From contig JAFMOC010000007.1 of NCBI GenBank assembly GCA_019802505.1, positions 787,501 through 851,500 on the forward strand: 64,000 bases of DNA, given 5' to 3'. This stretch comes from Corydoras sp. C115 (Eukaryota; Chordata; Actinopteri; Siluriformes; Callichthyidae). The notes under the pieces are model-generated. The model saw nothing but the letters and a program-made list of their open reading frames with translations, had not been told where the DNA came from and ran no database searches. This document shows positions 24,101 through 33,162 of the stretch, in pieces. Position 1 is the first letter of the stretch. Each line of letters opens with the position of its first letter. A program made the translations under genes and the position numbers.

Positions 24101-26454
24101 TATTGTGAAACCAAGGTTCCGGACCGAATCGGTTGGGGAGATTGTGGAGCCGTCAATTTGGAAGGTCAGGTTGTGATGGATTGAGGGTTTAGCTGGGACA
24201 ATGAGAAGCTCTGTTTTTTCTAAGTTTAATTTGCGATGACGGGCCTTCATCCAGACAGATATGTCGGTGAGGCAGGCAGATACCCGATTTGAGATGGTGG
24301 TGTCATCAGGGGCAAAAGACAGATGAAGCTGAGTGTCATCAGCATAGTCGTGGTAAGAGAAACCATGCGCCTGGGATTCCCGGTTCGAATCCCCATCTAG
24401 GTGGAGTTTCCATGTACTCCCTGTGTCTGCGTGGGTTTCCTCCGTGTTATCCATTTTCCTCCCACTGTCCAAAAACATGGATAAAGTCAATTGAGTTCTC
24501 AAAATTGCCCCATATATTGTGTGTATGTGTGCGTGTCTGTGTGAATGAGTGTGTGCCCAGCGATAGATTAGCGCCCTGTCCTGGGTGTATCTGCCCAGCG
24601 CCTGAAACGTTCTCCCCTGGATGGGTATGGGGAACCCCACTGCGACCCTAATATAGGATAAAGCTGAAGATAATGAATGAATGAATGAATAAATGTTATT
24701 TTAGGTCTTCATCGTGGTGGGGATTGACAGAAATAGTAAACTTATCTCATCTCACAATCACTTACTTAATCCGCTACACCAGTGCTTCTCAATTATTTTC
24801 TGTTAAGCCCCCCTAGGAAGAAGAAAACTTTTTGCGCCCCCCCCCACACACACACACGCACACTCACCACACACTCACCCCCCCCCCCCCACCCCCCCCC
24901 CCCCGTACATGACAAAATGGGATGAAAAATTATTTTTACACGCCCACTGTAGTATCATTTGTCTATAAATTTGTTCTAAGTGCACCTCTTTTATAACAAT
25001 GTATGCTTATTAACAATAAAGAAAACAAAAAAGAAAGAAATATAGATCAACTTAGAACAGAATAATTTTATTAACTTTGTTTTTTAGTTTGTAACAGAAA
25101 CGAATGAAATCCTTATTTCAACTAGAAACATTTTTGAACTGACTGGCATTTGATACTGAAAAATGAAATTAAATAAAATCAATAAATAATAATAAATTCA
25201 AATTCATCAGCATCATTAATTCAGGAGCACAATTTATTAACACTTTAACCTACAAAACAAAAATGAATACAACAATTTGTGCTGTTTTTTTTTTTTTTTT
25301 TCAAAATTATCAAAATGAGGAAGTCTACAACTAGATGTAGAACTAGTTGTAGAACTAATGTCTACAACGCGTCCGTTTTGCAGCGCACAGCTTTTCTGAA
25401 GTTGCTTTCATAAAGCGTTCTGATTGCTGACTATACGCGTCACGTTTACGATTAAAAACTCAAACGGCTTATCAGCGTGATTGGAATTTAATGTCTTTAA
25501 TTGATCGGGGTGTAATGTCTTTAAGTGACGCCTTCATTTATTTGGCTTCACGCTGTCCGCTGCCAAAATTTAAAGACACAGCAGACACACCGGTCTTTCT
25601 TCGTCTCCAACATTTAGTTACCGTGAAACCAAGCGCTACATACACTTTCCTCGTTTTAGTTTTCGGTTGACTTTTGTTGCTCTCATTATCTTCGTCTCTC
25701 TCCGCCTTTCTCCCTGTCATTCCTGTTAAATATTTTTCCATGTTGTCTCTTGAGGGTTTGTTCAGTACACTTAATATCGCTTGCTCTGTGATTTCTTGTT
25801 ATGCGCCCCCCCAGGCACCGCACTGCGCCCCCCCAGGGGGCGCGCCCCACTATTTGAGAAGCACTGTGCTACACAGATGAGAGGGGGGGTTTCGGATGCT
25901 GGGAAGATGCACACAGGACAGTGCACCAATACAAATCTGATTGTTTGAACCCCAATAAAAAGAAGTTTAAAAACTTGTCTTGTTTATGTTGCACCCTTAT
26001 CATTTTGTGTGTGTACATAGGGCATCATGGCATTGGACTCCCCACATACTGGTATCGTGGATTGGCGGGTGGCTGCATTATCATATGGTAAAGACTTCCA
26101 GGAGGCTGGTGGTGAAATAATCACAAACTTTCAGGTGGCAGACATCAAGGTGGCGGCCGAAAGTCCATCTGGGAGCTCGTCGGGTATGACGATACCTTCA
26201 TTCACTTTATATTTGTGCTAGCTTTTAAGAGTTTGAAAGTATCCTAAATTACACAGCCTGGTCAAAAAAAGAGCCTTCTCTTCTCTGATTATAATTCAGC
26301 TGCAACAGGGTTTTTTTAACTGATGCAGTGAGTAGCTTGTGATTTGTTAAAGATACAACCTGTGGTTGTTGGATTGGGGTTAATCTGTTTCAGAATGGTC
26401 AAATTTCTGACATACATCAAGATTGCTAAACTACTAAAATCCAACCAAATATTA

Positions 26455-26489
<35 letters not shown>

Positions 26490-28519
26490 ACTTTTTTTCA
26501 TTTTAGGTTTAACCTTATTGTAATTGTACAGAGTGCAAGTACAGTACAGGAGAAGAAACAACATAAACCAGACTGCAATAACATTAAAATAATAAAAATG
26601 TGCAAGATTTTTCATATAAATATTCATTCATTCATCCCGGGCGCTGAGCAGATACACTCAGGACAGGGCGCAAACCTATCGCTGCGGACACACTCACACA
26701 AACTATATGGGCCAATTTAGAGCATTCAATTTGCCTAGAATCTGTGCTTAATTACAATTACACTGAAACTTGTCGTCTGTGTCAGTAGTGGAGAAGGAAA
26801 TGTTTAGTCTTGAGATCACTTTGTGTTTATGATTAGAGAATCATTACTAAAATCTGTGTAAGGTTACTGTTGTATATTTCCAGGTCTGAAGTACCCGATC
26901 GTTATTAGAAGCACAGGGGTAAGCTATGAGTAATTTAATTTTGCCCTCAAGCTTTGTTTTGACCTCTGCCTTAATGAAACCAGATTATGTTCTTTACATT
27001 ATAAAGTATAAAGGGATTGGAAATGTTTTATTAAATAACTGACTATGAATAATGATTTATTCAATTAAATATATAAAATTTTCACAAATAGCATAAGATA
27101 TCAAACATGCAAATGGATTATGGATTTGTACATCTGTTTTAAAAATGTAATTTAATTCACTATCAGTGTCCTTATTTAACACCGTCTGACCACAAGAGGT
27201 CGCTGTAACTTCACCTTTGTACTAATAAATGTCAAATTTAATTCATACAATACAATAATTAGAATTATACACCTGCTTACATACGTCATCAACTTGGTGT
27301 CTCCTTATTACCAACATGCCTACAATGTGGATTGTGATTAAAAGATTAAACCCACACAGGTACAGGAATGATGTGCAGCCTCCACACAGTAAGGACATTG
27401 CTATATAGTATTTCCTACAACAGGCTTTCTTTACTAATTTAGCTAGATTTTGAAAGTAAATAATACAAAGGTCACAAAATTGTGTTTTGTTTCAGTAAAT
27501 AACATAATCTGACCAAAGCTGGGACTTATTGGTTATAAATGTTATATTATGCACTAAATGCAGCACATTGTAAAAGTCACTGCACAAAAGTACAGATAGG
27601 CAAAAACATTAACTGCTCTTTTTTTAAGATAAAATCAAATTGTGAACGCAATCATCCAAACCAAATTTTCTGGAACATATCAAGATTAAAGATCAGATAT
27701 GTAATGTATATATAAAACATCTAAAATGCCATGTATAAAGCCTAATGTTGAGCTGCAATGGCAATAAACAACAAGTCATCAAAAACAAATCAAATTGACT
27801 TATCAAATGTCATATGGGTTTTTATCCATCCATTATCTTCCACTTTTTCCTCTATTAGGGTCGCGGTGGGGTTCCCCATGCCCATCCAGGGGAGAACGTC
27901 TCGGGCGCTGGGGAGATACACCCAGGACAGGGCGCCAATCTATAGCTGGGCACACACTTACTCACACAAACATACTCTATATGGGGCAATTTAGAGAACT
28001 CAATTGACTTGATCCATGTTTTTGGACTGTGGGAGGAAACCGGAGAACCCGGAGGAAAACCACGCGGATACGGGGAGAACATGGAAACTCCACCCAGATG
28101 GGGATTCGAACCTGCAATCCCTAGCGCTGAGAGGCGAACGTGCTAACCACTAAGCCATGTGGCATGCCCTATGGGTTTTTATATAATTTTTTAATTAAAA
28201 ACTCTTAACGTATTGATAAAGCCAAGCCATTTTTGCAGTGCATGTTTTAAGATAAGATAATTATCCTACATGGCAATGCATTTGTACAGCAGCTTCAAAA
28301 ATATGAACATATACCAAATAAAGATTATATACAAGATAGAATTAGGAAGCTATTAAAAATCATTTAAGGATAAAAATATAAAAATTTCCCTGAAGGAATT
28401 ACCCAAAGGGATCAATAAAGTTTTATCTTATCCTATCTTATTTGCATATATTTCACATTTGTAAATTTGTCAGTTAGTTTTGAGGGAGGGTGATGATTTT
28501 TTTTTACACAGCATTTAGT

Positions 28520-28561
<42 letters not shown>

Positions 28562-31500
28562 GATGAAGAGGTACGATGTCAGTACGTGTTGACTTGTGGA
28601 GGTCTTTATTCCGATCGTCTATCAGAAATCTCAGGCTGCAGTGCTGAGCCGCGCATTGTTCCCTTCAGAGGAGACTACCTGGTGCTCAAACCAGAGAAAC
28701 GCTACCTGATTAAAGGCAACATCTACCCTGTGAGTTACACATGTTCTAGTTTGGAATTTATATGAACAATACGTCATATGTAATCATTAGTTTTATTTAT
28801 ATGGGGTGTGTGTGTGTGTGTGTACAGTCTAGCAACCATATGAAAAGCCATTACAACTGCCTACCACAAACTGCTAACCCTTAGCAACTACTTAAAATCT
28901 AACACCTGTAACACCTTAGCAACCTTCTGCAGACACCCTAAAAACAATCTAAAATACATTAGCAACCACATACCAAAACCATAACAACCACTCAAGCAAT
29001 AATCTGAAATGCCTTGGCAACCACTCACCAATACCACAGAAACCACCTGAAAGATCTCAGCAATCACCTACTGATGCCCTTGCAACTATCTGTAGCATTT
29101 TTACAAATACTTATCAACAATAGCTGGAAGTCTTTATCAACTGCCAGTAGGCACTCAACAACAATCTGAAATGCCTTAGCAACCACCTTGAAATGCCTTT
29201 AACAACCACCAGAAACATTTAAGTAGTTAACAATAGATGCCATTGCATCTATCAAGAGCATCTGAACAACTATTATCAACACTAGCTGGAAGACCTTAGC
29301 AACTTTAGCAACAATCTGAACTGTCTTAGCAACCACCTACTAACGCTCAAACAACCACCTGAAACATTTGAATAATTAATTACAGATGCCCTTACAATCT
29401 GGAGCATCTTAACAACTACCTATTTACATTACAGACAGCTGGAAGAAAATATCTTGGCAACTGCCAGCAAGCACCCTAATAACAACCAGAAATGCCTTAG
29501 CAACCAATCAGCAACACCCTAATAACCACCTGAAACATTTGACTAATTAACTTAAATTGCCCTTGAAACCAGCTACTGGGAGTCTGGTACTGAAAGACTA
29601 CAGAAATGTCCACCTGGTACATCTTAACAAACATCCACGGAGACCCTAGAAACCAAGCAGAATGCTTTACAAGCTGCAAATAACAGTAGTAGTAACTTAG
29701 TAACCATTTGGATCGATCTAGCACTTTCTGGAGTATCATTTCTGATTTGTAATTTTTTAGTAACTACTAATGTCTGTGTGTTTTTGTTGTAATTACTTTT
29801 AATGTACTGTAATTATAATTAATTAAGTTGTATTAATATCTGTAGTAGTATATACAGTAATTCTTTACTACATACTATTTAGCCAAGTACTTTAGCTAAA
29901 TGATTTGTTTGTGTGTGTATGTGTATTTGTGTCTGTCTCTGTCCATCTGTGTCTGTCTGTCTGTGTGTATGTGTGTCTCTCTGTCCATCTGTGTGTGTCT
30001 GTCTGTCTGTGTGTCTGTCTGTCTGTGTATCTGCCTGTCTGGGTCTCTGTCTGTGTGTGTTAGGTTCCTGACCCCCGCTTTCCATTTCTTGGGGTTCACT
30101 TTACCCCCCGGATGGACGGGAATGTATGGCTTGGGCCCAATGCAGTGCTGGCTTTTAAACGTGAGGGATATGCACTGACTGACTTCAACACGCATGATTT
30201 CACTGATGCACTCGCCTTCAGGTATACACATACACACACACTTACACATACACACACACACATTTGCGTACCTAAAACAATATTTAATTTACTAACAATT
30301 TTTTTAAGTTTAAACAATATATTTTGCAGTTTAGTTTACATATATCATATTTAACCCATATCAGTATTAGGGGGTTCCATCCATCCATTATCTTCCGCTT
30401 TGTCCTCTATTAGGGTCGTGGGGGGCAGGTGGGGGGGTTCCCCATGCCCATCCAGGGGAGAACGTTTTGGGGGCACTGGGCAGATACACCCAGGACAGGG
30501 CGCCAATCTATAGCTAGGCACACACTCACTCACACACACTCTGTATGGAGCAATTTGGAGAATTCAATTGACCTTGATGCATGTTTTTGGACATGGGAGG
30601 AAACTGGAGAACCTGGAGGAAACTCGGGGAGAACATGGAAAGAATGGGATTCGAACCGGAAATCCCTAGTGCTGAGAGGCAAACGTGCTAACCACTAAGC
30701 CACCGTGCCGCCCTATATTAGTGGGGTTCATTCATTTAAAAAATGTAACGTTATTTTAAGCACAATCCAATTTTAAAAAAATTCCAATTGCCTTTTCTCA
30801 TTCCATCAGTTGAAAGGATGTTTGATGATGATGACTTTTTATTTATTATTTATTATTATTTATTTATTATTTTTCAAGATGATAATGTATTTTGCAATAA
30901 AAGCATTTGACTGCTGTTGACCCTCTTCTTGGCTTTAACCCACCTCGAGGGTGCCGTTTTCATTATCGGCTCCTGAGCTGACCGCCATGCCAGAGTATAT
31001 TTCAAAAGTGCTGACTTGGGGGTGCTTGAGCAGCACCAAACCTAATCCATGTACAAACATTTGCTTTATGTGTAGAGGTTTGCAGAAGCTGGTAATGAGG
31101 AATTTGTTTTATGGAATGGGAGAAATGTACAGAGGAGTTTTTCTCAGTGCCCAAGTGAAGAACCTGCAGAAATATGTACCTGAACTTCAACTGAGCGATG
31201 TTGTTAGGTACTTATGCACACATGAGCTACACTATAGCTTCAATCTACATGTATTTAAAATTAATTAAGAGATGGTATGCCTTGAAGTGCAGGTTAACAT
31301 ATATTCCATCAATAACCAGCTACTTATAACATTGCTTTGCTGGGGTCTCTCAGGGGTCTCATGCCCATCATGGAAAGAACATTTTGGGCACTGGGCAGAT
31401 ACACCCAAAACATGGAGTCAATTCATTGCTGGGCACACAATCGCATGAAAGCACACATTATATTGGGGCTATTTAGAGCAGCTGATTTGCATTTACGTTG

Positions 31501-32212
31501 TCCAAAGCAACTTATAAGATTCCCAACTTAATGGTTGGGGTCAGAACACAGGGTTCACACAGACCCCCTAAGCAATGAGGGTTAAGGGTCTTGCTCAAGG
31601 TCCCACATTGGTAATTGGACTTGGTATTTATTGGACTTGGTATTCGAACCCACAACCTTTAGATTGATAGCCTAACACCATAACCACTGAGCTACCACAC
31701 CCAACCTTGAATCCATGTTTTTGGACTGTGGTAGGGAACCCACATAGACACGGGGGAGATCATGGAAACATCCACCCAGATCGGGATTCGAACCTGGATT
31801 TCTAGTGCTTAAATGCCAACGTTCTAAGCACTACACCGCCATGCTGCCCTCCCTTGTTTTTTAACATTATTTTAAATATATGGGCCAAAGTCTGTAAACA
31901 GGTCACTGTGATTATTTGAGATGATTGAGCAGCCAATATAAAAAAAAATGCTTTTGTGAATAGTGAGGGAATAGTGAGGGATGTTTTTTAAGTTAAGCGT
32001 GTGTGTGCGTGTGCAGGGGTCCATCCGGAGTGCGTGCTCAGGCTCTGGATCGTGACGGTAATCTGGTGGATGACTTCGTGTTTGACGGTGGAGTTGGAGA
32101 ACTGGGTAGTCGAGTGCTGCATGTACGAAACGCACCGTCTCCTGCTGCAACCTCGTCTCTCGCCATCGGCATTGTCATCGCCGATGAACTGGAGTCCAGG
32201 TTTTCTTTATAA
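14466..32212 (+). CDS. l2hgdh: L-2-hydroxyglutarate dehydrogenase, mitochondrial, complete, 10 coding exons
   Basis: An FAD-dependent enzyme that oxidises L-2-hydroxyglutarate to 2-oxoglutarate in mitochondria, a metabolite-repair role. Exons are 14466-14566, 19846-19961, 20042-20193, 21922-22053, 26021-26183, 26884-26918, 28562-28729, 30064-30221, 31076-31207 and 32017-32212; 1,353 nt, 450 residues (human about 463). Residues 1-33 are Arg/Lys-rich without acidic runs until Glu25, as in a mitochondrial presequence. The dinucleotide-binding motif GGGIVG is at residues 42-47, followed by a family-typical LLEKEKEL. Other signatures are QSGHNSGVIHSG, PHTGIVDWR, RIVPFRGDYLVLKPEKR, FLGVHFTPRMDG and HVRNAPSPAATSS near the C-terminus. 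All junctions keep frame. sos2 follows in the same orientation, as in tetrapods. Several acceptors are TG-rich instead of CT-rich. Confidence 0.97.
14789..15140 (-). mobile_element. SINE-A, first of a tandem pair in l2hgdh intron 1
   Basis: Flanked by TAAGTGTTTATATT at 14775-14788 and 15141-15154. The same 14-mer recurs at 17113-17126 after the second copy. Confidence 0.9.
15177..16791 (-). mobile_element. Intact Tc1-like transposon, 1,615 bp
   Basis: Terminal inverted repeats begin CAGTTGTGATCAAATTTATT at both ends and are identical for at least 27 bp, flanked by TA on each side. A second, shorter copy of the TTATTCAACCCC motif lies about 190 bp inside each end, an IR/DR arrangement. It encloses one uninterrupted transposase on the minus strand. 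It sits in l2hgdh intron 1, inside a SINE-A copy. Confidence 0.95.
15394..16428 (-). CDS. Tc1-like transposase, apparently full length
   Basis: 344 residues; the usual start is probably MVKAREWS at residue 5. The N-terminal paired-type helix-turn-helix spans about residues 12-55 (REEVIALHKNG, KIAKLLNIPRDTIGSIIRKF), followed by a basic linker PGRGRKK and a second HTH. The DDE catalytic region has its three acidic residues in WSDETKLELFG, FQQDNDPKHTS and SPDLNPIENLWW, with the glycine-rich GGGSIMLWGCF between. Length and order match an intact Tc1/mariner cut-and-paste transposase. No stop or frameshift is seen. Expression in the animal is unknown. Confidence 0.95.
   Translation of the reverse strand: MFTSMVKAREWSQKTREEVIALHKNGNGYKKIAKLLNIPRDTIGSIIRKFKLKGTVETLPGRGRKKILTATAVRYLKRNVEKNPRVTAKELKKDLSDVGTEVSAQTIRRALHNEDLHARTPRRTPLLTPKNKKSRLQYAKSHVDKPQRFWDSVLWSDETKLELFGTMDQRYVWRRKNQAYEQKNTLPTVKHGGGSIMLWGCFASNGTGKLQRVQGTMNSLQYQEILEENVMESVTNLRLGRRWTFQQDNDPKHTSKSTRAWLNMKGWNILEWPSQSPDLNPIENLWWDLKKAVAVRKPKNVTELEAFAHEEWAKIPIGRCKTLVSSYASRLKAVITGKGCCTKY
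17158..17475. mobile_element. Second ACTCACTGGCCA-type MITE, decayed
   Basis: The left end is worn (ACTCACCTGCCGTTTACT) and the right end is TAATAAAATGGCCGGT. The interior matches 4816-5284, for example GATCAGGACCCCCACAG. A reversed fragment follows at 17495-17660. Confidence 0.65.
17495..17660. mobile_element. Reversed fragment of the ACTCACTGGCCA-type MITE
   Basis: Contains CTGATCCACTCGTACTAG, ACACACCACCACCATG and the inverted GGGGGTTCTGGTCATC motif. Both termini are lost. Confidence 0.55.
17783..17931 (-). mobile_element. SINE-B, partial, l2hgdh intron 1
   Basis: AGCAACTTACAAGAACACAGG to CACTGAGCTACCATGCC; the end of the tail is missing. Confidence 0.7.
18070..18129. repeat. (TA)n microsatellite, l2hgdh intron 1
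   Basis: About 30 uninterrupted TA units. Confidence 0.95.
18471..18790 (+). mobile_element. SINE-B with duplicated tail, l2hgdh intron 1
   Basis: Head and body at 18471-18632, then the tail plus a flank containing ATACTGGACCCTATCCCAG-like sequence repeated at 18632-18680 and 18741-18790. Confidence 0.7.
19258..19330. repeat. GGT-rich microsatellite, l2hgdh intron 1
   Basis: (GGT)n then GGGT/GGGG motifs, about 0.5 kb before exon 2. Confidence 0.85.
19846..19961 (+). CDS. l2hgdh: l2hgdh coding exon 2, FAD-binding motif
   Basis: Residues 34-73. Beta strand VAVV, then GGGIVG and LATARELILRHP, the Rossmann-type FAD-binding start of the DAO family. The acceptor is TG-rich (TGTGTTTGTGCAG). Confidence 0.97.
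20042..20193 (+). CDS. l2hgdh: l2hgdh coding exon 3
   Basis: Residues 73-123, HQSGHNSGVIHSGVYY to IPYKKCGK. The intron before it is only 80 bp. It ends in phase 0 at GTATGT. Confidence 0.97.
20230..20582 (-). mobile_element. SINE-A in l2hgdh intron 3
   Basis: Flanked by CGATACTTTGT (20219-20229) and TGATACTTTGT (20585-20595). It begins 36 bp after the exon 3 donor. Confidence 0.85.
20735..21110. mobile_element. MITE-P copy, l2hgdh intron 3
   Basis: Has TGACATTATTGACAATAATG near 20790 and the GTGTCACTGTACTCCGCTA hairpin part near 21025. Confidence 0.55.
21360..21610 (+). mobile_element. Fossil fragment of a non-LTR retrotransposon ORF end
   Basis: Degenerate but recognisable sequence in l2hgdh intron 3, including GAGCTTTGGGTAGTGACC, CGGGAGGGTCTCGGAGTA and GGCCTGGGAACACCTCGG. 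It resembles the C-terminal end of a widespread fish LINE ORF. There is no open frame. Family assignment is from memory of the pattern. Confidence 0.5.
21922..22053 (+). CDS. l2hgdh: l2hgdh coding exon 4
   Basis: Residues 124-167, MIVAVDNTEIPRLKALYERG to REREPYCK. The acceptor is TCTGTCTGTGTGTAG and the donor is GTGAGT. Confidence 0.97.
22669..23013 (-). mobile_element. SINE-A, full length, l2hgdh intron 4
   Basis: From ATTCATTCATTATCTTCCGC to GCCACTGTGCCGC. Flanks share an imperfect ATATAATA(T/C)T. A short L2-type tail fragment (AAAAGCGTCTGCTAAATG) follows near 23075. Confidence 0.85.
23110..23212. mobile_element. End of a hAT-like element (GCAGCCCTA terminus)
   Basis: Contains repeated ATTAATCGA/TCGATTA motifs and ends AGTTGCAGCCCTA, the terminus of a widespread fish hAT family. 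The other end is not seen. Confidence 0.45.
23296..24692 (+). mobile_element. SINE-A split by an L2-like LINE
   Basis: The head 23296-23331 stops at GCACGTTCGC. The body resumes near 24370 at GGGATTCCCGGTTCGAATCC and ends in (AATG)n. About 13 bp of the SINE are lost at the break. Confidence 0.85.
23336..24366 (-). mobile_element. 5'-truncated L2-like LINE with reverse-transcriptase remnant
   Basis: The minus strand reads FSYHDYADDTQLHLSF (the YADD reverse-transcriptase active site), then LNLEKTELLIVP, SRLDYCNALLAAIP and RPFQLIQNSAARLVF up to about 23672. It then shifts frame to YTPTRSLRSSDDCRL and VAFSTAKWWNDLPNSVRKAE. The 3' end carries the L2-type tail GGATAAAAGCGTCTGCTAAA. It lacks everything 5' of the YADD motif and has a frameshift, so it is dead. 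It is inserted in a SINE-A in l2hgdh intron 4. Confidence 0.88.
24780..25866 (-). mobile_element. Non-autonomous hAT element, 1,087 bp, with 8-bp target duplication
   Basis: Ends are CAGTGCTTCTCAA and TTGAGAAGCACTG. Flanks CGCTACAC (24772-24779) and TGCTACAC (25867-25874) are an 8-bp duplication with one mismatch, the hAT signature. Long C/G homopolymer-like runs sit inside both ends. A 67-residue minus-strand ORF (25741-25538) begins MEKYLTG and has KVYVALGFT, like the N-terminus of ZBED-type hAT transposases. The rest of the transposase is gone. Confidence 0.8.
26021..26183 (+). CDS. l2hgdh: l2hgdh coding exon 5
   Basis: Residues 168-222, GIMALDSPHTGIVDWRVAAL onward to a Ser-rich end. The acceptor is TGTGTGTGTACATAG and the donor is GTATGA. 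Confidence 0.96.
26457..26487. repeat. (GT)n microsatellite, l2hgdh intron 5
   Basis: About 15 GT units. Confidence 0.95.
26622..26735 (-). mobile_element. SINE-A fragment, l2hgdh intron 5
   Basis: ATTCATTCATTCATCCCGGG joined to the centre (GCTGAGCAGATACACTCAGG). The head is missing. Confidence 0.65.
26740..27812 (+). other. l2hgdh introns 5-6, mostly featureless
   Basis: Apart from the 35-nt exon 6 I see only AT-rich unique-looking sequence, with no repeat or ORF I can support. Confidence 0.5.
26884..26918 (+). CDS. l2hgdh: l2hgdh coding exon 6, 35 nt
   Basis: Encodes GLKYPIVIRSTG, matching the short family segment after the serine stretch. The acceptor is TTTCCAG and the donor is GTAAGC. 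The small size is fixed by phase on both sides. Confidence 0.93.
27826..28169 (-). mobile_element. SINE-A with 13-bp target duplication, l2hgdh intron 6
   Basis: TATGGGTTTTTAT at 27813-27825 and 28170-28182. Near consensus. Confidence 0.92.
28380..28440 (+). mobile_element. Rex-like LINE 3' tail, l2hgdh intron 6
   Basis: TTCCCTGAAGGAATTACCC and GGGATCAATAAAGTTTTATC with a TATC-like end. Confidence 0.5.
28519..28559 (+). repeat. (GT)n tract joined to the l2hgdh exon 7 acceptor
   Basis: About 20 GT units ending in the AG at 28560-28561. Confidence 0.95.
28562..28729 (+). CDS. l2hgdh: l2hgdh coding exon 7
   Basis: Residues 234-289, DEEVRCQYVLTCGGLYSDR to LIKGNIYP. The acceptor AG is joined directly to a (GT)n run of about 40 nt with almost no C/T tract. 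Confidence 0.97.
28840..29740. repeat. Degenerate AGCAACCACC-type tandem repeat, l2hgdh intron 7
   Basis: Built from short motifs such as CCTTAGCAACCACC and CACCTGAAACATTTGA. A longer period of about 160 bp is marked by GATGCCCTT-like motifs near 29073, 29236, 29395 and 29556. Non-coding. Confidence 0.8.
29898..30062. repeat. GT/CTGT simple repeat before l2hgdh exon 8
   Basis: Mixed (TG)n and (TGTC)n units running into the acceptor. Confidence 0.9.
30064..30221 (+). CDS. l2hgdh: l2hgdh coding exon 8
   Basis: Residues 290-341, VPDPRFPFLGVHFTPRMDG and WLGPNAVLAFKREGY. It is preceded by a 160-nt GT/CTGT tract and followed by a CA-rich run after the donor. Confidence 0.97.
30378..30714 (-). mobile_element. 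SINE-A, l2hgdh intron 8
   Basis: Flanked by TATTAGGGGGTTC and TATTAGTGGGGTTC, a duplication with small changes. One internal G-rich expansion. Confidence 0.85.
31076..31207 (+). CDS. l2hgdh: l2hgdh coding exon 9
   Basis: Residues 342-385, GLQKLVMRNLFYGMGEMYRG to LQLSDVVR. The acceptor is TTATGTGTAG, weak in pyrimidines. Confidence 0.95.
31350..31850 (-). mobile_element. Old SINE-A split by a SINE-B, l2hgdh intron 9
   Basis: Pieces 31350-31487 and 31707-31850 read as one SINE-A around the SINE-B at 31488-31706. Confidence 0.7.
31488..31706 (-). mobile_element. SINE-B inside an old SINE-A
   Basis: GCATTTACGTTGTCCAAAGC to CTGAGCTACCACACCC. TTGGACTTGGTATT is duplicated inside it. Confidence 0.7.
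32017..32212 (+). CDS. l2hgdh: l2hgdh coding exon 10 and stop
   Basis: Residues 386-450, GPSGVRAQALDRDGNLVDDF to ESRFSL and TAA at 32210-32212. It contains the conserved HVRNAPSPAATSS stretch. The acceptor is GTGTGTGCGTGTGCAG. Confidence 0.97.
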
Positions 32213-32246
32213 ACAGACTTGATGAATTAAGATGTCAGAGATTTTT

Positions 32247-32252
32247 AATAAA
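32247..32252 (+). terminator. Polyadenylation signal AATAAA of l2hgdh
   Basis: A canonical AATAAA 35 nt after the l2hgdh stop codon. It implies a very short 3' UTR if used. Confidence 0.6.
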
Positions 32253-32684
32253 CTTCGAATGTATGGCTGTGTTTAGCATTTATAGATTCTAACGCACAAT
32301 TAATCATAAAGTCGTAGATAATGAGGGGTATATGGTGTCCTGCTGAAACGGGCAAGCTTGCATTTCTTTGTTTAATTAAATCGGTTTAAATAAGGACTGA
32401 TCTCAGGAAATACGCACAAACCATGTCGAACAAACCAAACTTGGATAGAAACTGTAATACAGGCTTTTATACGGTCAAAAGTGTATTTAACACTTCTGTG
32501 TTTAATGTTTAATAAAAAAAATAATCTGTTTTTAAATTATGTCTTTGCTCTGGCCTTATTTTCTATGGGTTGTCATGGCAAGAATGGTTACATTATTCGT
32601 AAATCAGATTCTTGATTTTTTTTTTATTGTTATAAACTGCATGATGCTTCCATAGTACAGTTCATATACCGGTACAATTCAATA

Positions 32685-32951
32685 GGGGTGTATTCAACAA
32701 AGGATTTTCATAGTCGAATCTGATTCGTCAGATTTTCCCTATAGTCGACTGATAGTCGAATCAGTTAAAATTTCACCACAAGATGGCGCTATAAGCGTGG
32801 TTTTTAAAAAAGATATTTTTTTATATTTTACTTGTTTTCTAGAGCACCGTAAATGGGATCCCCGTTCTGGAATTTTTTCCACTTCAAAGGAAAAACCTAA
32901 AAAAAAACTAAAAACCTAAAAATTAGGATGATTTTATTTGACAAAAGGCTA

Positions 32952-33009
<58 letters not shown>

Positions 33010-33162
33010 CGAAAACAAAGACATTTCATGTAAAAACTAATGCTTAGCAGCAGCCATGGGCACCCCCATGTGGTCAAAATGGTACATTCGACTATGAGGT
33101 TCATAATCGACTACGGTTCTCCGAATCGAATCGTCGAATCAGCGAATATTGCAGCTCACTAC
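32685..33162. mobile_element. 478-bp DNA-transposon-like insert with 12-bp flanking repeat
   Basis: It lies between two perfect copies of TACAATTCAATA (32673-32684, 33163-33174). The inside has repeated TCGAATC/ATAGTCGA motifs in both orientations and a (TA)n run. There is no coding sequence. Superfamily is not assigned. Confidence 0.55.
32950..33008. repeat. (TA)n microsatellite inside the 478-bp insert
   Basis: Nearly pure TA run of more than 50 bp. Confidence 0.9.

Noticed and set aside
14466..32212. l2hgdh as D-2-hydroxyglutarate dehydrogenase or another DAO-family enzyme
   Set aside because: The GGGIVG-type Rossmann start, the HNSGVIHSG motif and the HVRNAPSPAATSS end are those of the L-2 enzyme. 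D2HGDH belongs to a different FAD family.
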